Below are positions 5,832 through 7,962 of a DNA stretch of 7,962 nucleotides, piece after piece (position 1 is the first letter of the stretch; each line of letters starts with the position of its first letter). The stretch comes from Clostridia bacterium. GTDB taxonomy: Bacteria; Bacillota_A; Clostridia; Oscillospirales; CAG-272. The position numbers were made by a program, and so were the translations under genes. Under the pieces are notes generated by a model that made no database searches, was not told where the DNA came from, and was given only the letters and a program-made list of their open reading frames with translations. The stretch covers positions 1 through 7,962 of the forward strand of contig JAFUQY010000317.1 in assembly GCA_017472105.1 (NCBI GenBank), read 5' to 3'.

Positions 5832-7127
5832 ATGGAAGCAACAATGCATAAAAAGTTAATCGTCATCGGCGGCGGTCCTGCCGGTCTTGCGGCAGCCTGT
5901 GCGGCAGTTGACGCAGGTCTCGCACCGTCCGATCTTCTCGTTCTCGAACGTGACACCGAACCCGGCGGCATTCTCAATCAGTGCATCCACGCAGGCTTCG
6001 GTCTCCACCGCTTCGGCGAAGAACTGTCCGGTCCCGAATACGCCGGCAGATACGTGAAGATGGCTGAGGAACGCGGTGTGGAAATCATGGTCAACGCCAT
6101 GGTTCTCTCTCTCACCGACGACAAGAAGGTCACCTTCGTTTCTCCCGAGCTCGGCTACACCACCGTTTCCGCGGACGCCGTCATCCTCGCAATGGGATGC
6201 CGTGAACGTACCCGCGGCGCGCTCAATATCCCCGGCTCCCGTCCGGCAGGTATCTACACCGCAGGATGCGCACAGCGTTATGTGAACATCGAAGGCTTCA
6301 TGCCCGGTCACAAGGTTGTCATCCTCGGTTCCGGCGACATCGGTCTGATTATGGCACGCCGCATGACGCTCGAAGGCGCAAAGGTTGAATGCGTATGCGA
6401 ACTGATGCCCTACTCCGGCGGTCTTGCAAGAAACATCGTACAGTGTCTCGACGACTTCGGCATTCCGCTCAAGCTGTCCCACACCGTTGTCGACATCAAG
6501 GGCAAGGAACGCGTGGAAGCCGTCACCATCGCTCAGGTTGACGAAGCAAACGGCAGAAAGCCCATTCCCGGCACCGAGCAGACCATCGAATGCGACACAC
6601 TCCTGCTCTCCGTCGGTCTGATTCCCGAAAACGAAGTGACCCGCGGCGCCGGCGTTACCATTGACCGCATGACCAGCGGCGCGGCTGTCAACCAGTACCG
6701 CGAAACCGACGTCGACGGCATCTACTCCTGCGGCAACGTCCTCCACGTTCACGACCTCGTTGACTTCGTATCCGAGGAAGCGGACATTGCGGGACGTGCG
6801 GCGGCGGCAAAGATCATGGGTCAGACTGCTCCCGTGGCGAAATCCGTCGAAGTCAAGACCGGCTACGGCGTGCGCTATACCGTTCCCGAAAGAATCGATC
6901 TGTCCGCTGAACCCGACGCTCCCGTGCGCATCTTCTTCCGCGTTGCCAACGTGTACAAGAAGGTTCAGCTCCGCATCGAGACCGAAAGCGGCGCCGTAAT
7001 CGCAAAGCGCGCGAAGTCCGCTGTGGCTCCCGGTGAAATGGAATCCATGGAAATCCCGGTTGACGCTCTGTGCGAACTGCTCAAGTCCGACGACAAGTCC
7101 GTAACCGTATATCTGGAAGAAAGATGA
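5832..7127 (+). CDS. FAD/NAD(P)-dependent oxidoreductase, partner of the GlpA-like dehydrogenase
   Basis: The 431-residue protein has two nucleotide-binding motifs: GGGPAG at 13-18 (FAD) and GSGDIG at 166-171 (probably NAD(P)H). Between them is the AMGCRERTRG segment (120-129) typical of pyridine-nucleotide oxidoreductases, and SCGNVLHVHDLVD (299-311) matches the second flavin-contact region. No redox-active CxxC pair is seen, so it is not a thioredoxin-reductase-like disulfide enzyme. Residues from about 340 to the end form an extra beta-rich C-terminal part that I do not recognise. Known: genes of this type follow GlpA-like genes and precede DUF1667 genes in Thermotoga and Clostridia. Inference: it passes electrons between the dehydrogenase and NAD(P) or another carrier, filling a place like that of E. 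coli GlpB, though it is a different protein family. ATG 5832 was chosen for its strong ribosome binding site. Confidence 0.88.
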   Translation: MEATMHKKLIVIGGGPAGLAAACAAVDAGLAPSDLLVLERDTEPGGILNQCIHAGFGLHRFGEELSGPEYAGRYVKMAEERGVEIMVNAMVLSLTDDKKVTFVSPELGYTTVSADAVILAMGCRERTRGALNIPGSRPAGIYTAGCAQRYVNIEGFMPGHKVVILGSGDIGLIMARRMTLEGAKVECVCELMPYSGGLARNIVQCLDDFGIPLKLSHTVVDIKGKERVEAVTIAQVDEANGRKPIPGTEQTIECDTLLLSVGLIPENEVTRGAGVTIDRMTSGAAVNQYRETDVDGIYSCGNVLHVHDLVDFVSEEADIAGRAAAAKIMGQTAPVAKSVEVKTGYGVRYTVPERIDLSAEPDAPVRIFFRVANVYKKVQLRIETESGAVIAKRAKSAVAPGEMESMEIPVDALCELLKSDDKSVTVYLEER

Positions 7128-7137
7128 GGTGCTGAAA

Positions 7138-7500
7138 ATGACTAAGGAACTTACCTGTGTAGTATGCCCGGCAGGCTGTCCCATGATCGTTGAGCTGGAC
7201 GAAAACAACAACGTCCTCTCCGTCACCGGCAATACCTGCGCGCGCGGCAAGAAGTACGCGGAAAGCGAAATCACCCATCCTGTCCGCACCCTGACCTCCA
7301 CGGTTTCCGTGATGCGGAACGGCGTCAAGCAGATGTGCCCCGTACGCGTTGACAAGCCGATCCCGAAGGAAACCATGTTCGACGCCATGAAGCTCATCCG
7401 CGCCATGAAGGTTGACGCTCCCGTGAAGACCGGTGACATCATCTGCGCCGACTTCATCGAAAACGGAACCAACCTGATCGCATGCAAGGATTTTGAATAA
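7138..7500 (+). CDS. DUF1667 small four-cysteine (probable iron-sulfur) protein
   Basis: The 120-residue protein has a cysteine cluster near its start: Cys7, Cys10, Cys14 and Cys34 (CxxC, three residues, C, 19 residues, C), in the contexts TCVVCPAGCP and GNTCARGKKYA. Later cysteines are at 67, 103 and 116. This spacing resembles the N-terminal [4Fe-4S] motif of molybdopterin oxidoreductases such as formate dehydrogenase, but no molybdopterin-binding domain follows. The ATG at 7138 has GAGG (7126-7129) 8 bases upstream; a GTG at 7129 overlaps that site and is less likely. The site overlaps the stop codon of the flavoprotein gene, so the two are translationally coupled. Known: DUF1667 genes follow the GlpA-like and flavoprotein genes in many anaerobes; the function is not established. 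Inference: an electron-transfer or scaffold subunit of one three-part complex. Zinc binding is the alternative. Confidence 0.88.
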   Translation: MTKELTCVVCPAGCPMIVELDENNNVLSVTGNTCARGKKYAESEITHPVRTLTSTVSVMRNGVKQMCPVRVDKPIPKETMFDAMKLIRAMKVDAPVKTGDIICADFIENGTNLIACKDFE

Positions 7501-7509
7501 CTGACACAC

Positions 7510-7536
7510 AAGGCCATCGGTATCTCCGGTGGTCTT
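7510..7536 (+). other. 11-base-pair stem-loop after the redox operon, without a U-tract
   Basis: Bases 7510-7520 pair along their full length with 7526-7536 (nine Watson-Crick and two G-U pairs on the plus strand), with the loop TATCT. The stem starts 9 bases after the DUF1667 stop and ends 11 bases before the next Shine-Dalgarno. It is followed by ATGCTTACC, not by a run of T, so it is not a standard intrinsic terminator. It could protect the 3' end of the upstream message, be a processing site, or partly attenuate read-through into the next gene. Confidence 0.6.
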
Positions 7537-7559
7537 ATGCTTACCGAAAGGAGCCAGCC

Positions 7560-7962
7560 ATGCCACGACTTTCATCCCGGACGCTTGCTCTCCTCGACGA
7601 CATTGAGCGGCGCATTGATCCCGATGCCGAGGACGATTTCGCGCGCCAGTGGGAGGATTTTCTTAACGACCGCTTCACCGGAGAGATTTTCTCGCCCTGC
7701 CGCAGAGTCGTTTCCGCGCCGGAAGTTACCCTGCCGTCCGTGAACATCAACGATGCGGTTGCCGATTACGAAGCCATGCTCGTCGCCCAGCTTCAGGGAG
7801 TGTCGAACGCGCTGAACAGCCGGAACCAGAACCTCTGCGTCCGCGCAAACTACGGCACCGGGATTCTCTCGTCCCTCTTCGGTGCGGAAGTTTTTGTGAT
7901 GCCGCGGGAGATGAACACCCTGCCGACCACGCGTCCCCTGAACGATACCGAAAAAATCCGCG
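7560..7962 (+). CDS. Unidentified protein, N-terminal 134 residues only (possibly uroporphyrinogen-decarboxylase-like)
   Basis: An open frame begins at ATG 7560, with AAGGAG (7548-7553) 6 bases upstream, and runs to the window edge without a stop. The visible part begins MPRLSSRTLALLDDIERRID and is acidic and soluble, with no signal peptide or membrane segment. It contains the stretches LQGVSNALNSRNQNLCVRAN and YGTGILSSLFGAEVFVMPRE (about residues 79-117). The pattern is reminiscent of uncharacterised uroporphyrinogen-decarboxylase-fold proteins of gut Firmicutes; this is from memory, the catalytic core would lie beyond the edge, and it is only a weak hypothesis. It follows the redox operon after 59 bases containing a stem-loop, so it could be co-transcribed by read-through. 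The strong ribosome binding site and sustained coding character make a real gene likely. Confidence 0.75.
   Translation, partial: MPRLSSRTLALLDDIERRIDPDAEDDFARQWEDFLNDRFTGEIFSPCRRVVSAPEVTLPSVNINDAVADYEAMLVAQLQGVSNALNSRNQNLCVRANYGTGILSSLFGAEVFVMPREMNTLPTTRPLNDTEKIR

Noticed and set aside
4172..5977. A 601-codon open frame on the minus strand opposite the GlpA-like gene
   Set aside because: It is in exact codon register with the sense gene, has no recognisable motif and low-complexity Gly/Val/Asp-rich composition, and results from the absence of TTA, CTA and TCA in the sense gene.
5856..7517. A 553-codon open frame on the minus strand opposite the flavoprotein and DUF1667 genes
   Set aside because: It has the same codon-register explanation; the sense strand has clear nucleotide-binding motifs and ribosome binding sites.
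7510..7536. A rho-independent terminator for the redox operon
   Set aside because: The stem is strong but no T-run follows on either strand, so it is listed as a stem-loop of unknown role.

Overview
The window looks like a chromosomal segment of a GC-rich anaerobic bacterium, most likely a gut-type member of the Clostridia (Firmicutes). This rests on the AGGAGG-like ribosome binding sites, the sigma-A-type promoters in an AT-rich gap inside otherwise GC-rich DNA, and an operon coding for a GlpA-like dehydrogenase, a flavoprotein and a DUF1667 protein, a set known from Clostridia and Thermotoga. No mobile element, CRISPR array, tRNA or rRNA was seen. The taxonomic guess is inference.

Left half, minus strand (4046 down to 1): a three-gene operon read right to left. 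It codes for a MoxR-family AAA+ ATPase (4046-3060), a membrane-anchored DUF58 protein with a von Willebrand A-like domain (3011-1299), and the first 411 residues of a polytopic membrane protein cut off by the window edge (1235-1). By position the last is probably the transglutaminase-like (TgpA-type) member of the widespread MoxR-DUF58-transglutaminase cluster, although no transglutaminase domain is visible yet. The oddity is that both membrane proteins carry long Lys/Ala/Glu-rich charged segments predicted to be cytoplasmic. In the DUF58 protein the segment sits inside the vWA-like domain, directly after the metal-site motif.

Middle (4047-4369): a 323-base AT-rich divergent control region. 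It holds one promoter for each direction, an inverted repeat next to the rightward -35 box, a palindrome in the rightward leader, and a hairpin between the Shine-Dalgarno sequence and the ATG of the MoxR gene.

Right half, plus strand (4370-7500): a tight three-gene redox operon. Gene 1 is a GlpA-like FAD oxidoreductase with a C-terminal BFD-type [2Fe-2S] domain. Gene 2 is a pyridine-nucleotide-type flavoprotein. Gene 3 is a small four-cysteine DUF1667 protein. They probably form an electron-transfer complex that oxidises glycerol 3-phosphate or a similar hydroxy acid without a classical GlpC. A strong stem-loop without a U-tract (7510-7536) separates this operon from the start of an unidentified gene (7560 to the edge) that might encode a uroporphyrinogen-decarboxylase-like protein.

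The four complete larger or medium genes almost never use the codons TTA, CTA and TCA, which creates very long antisense open frames that are not genes.
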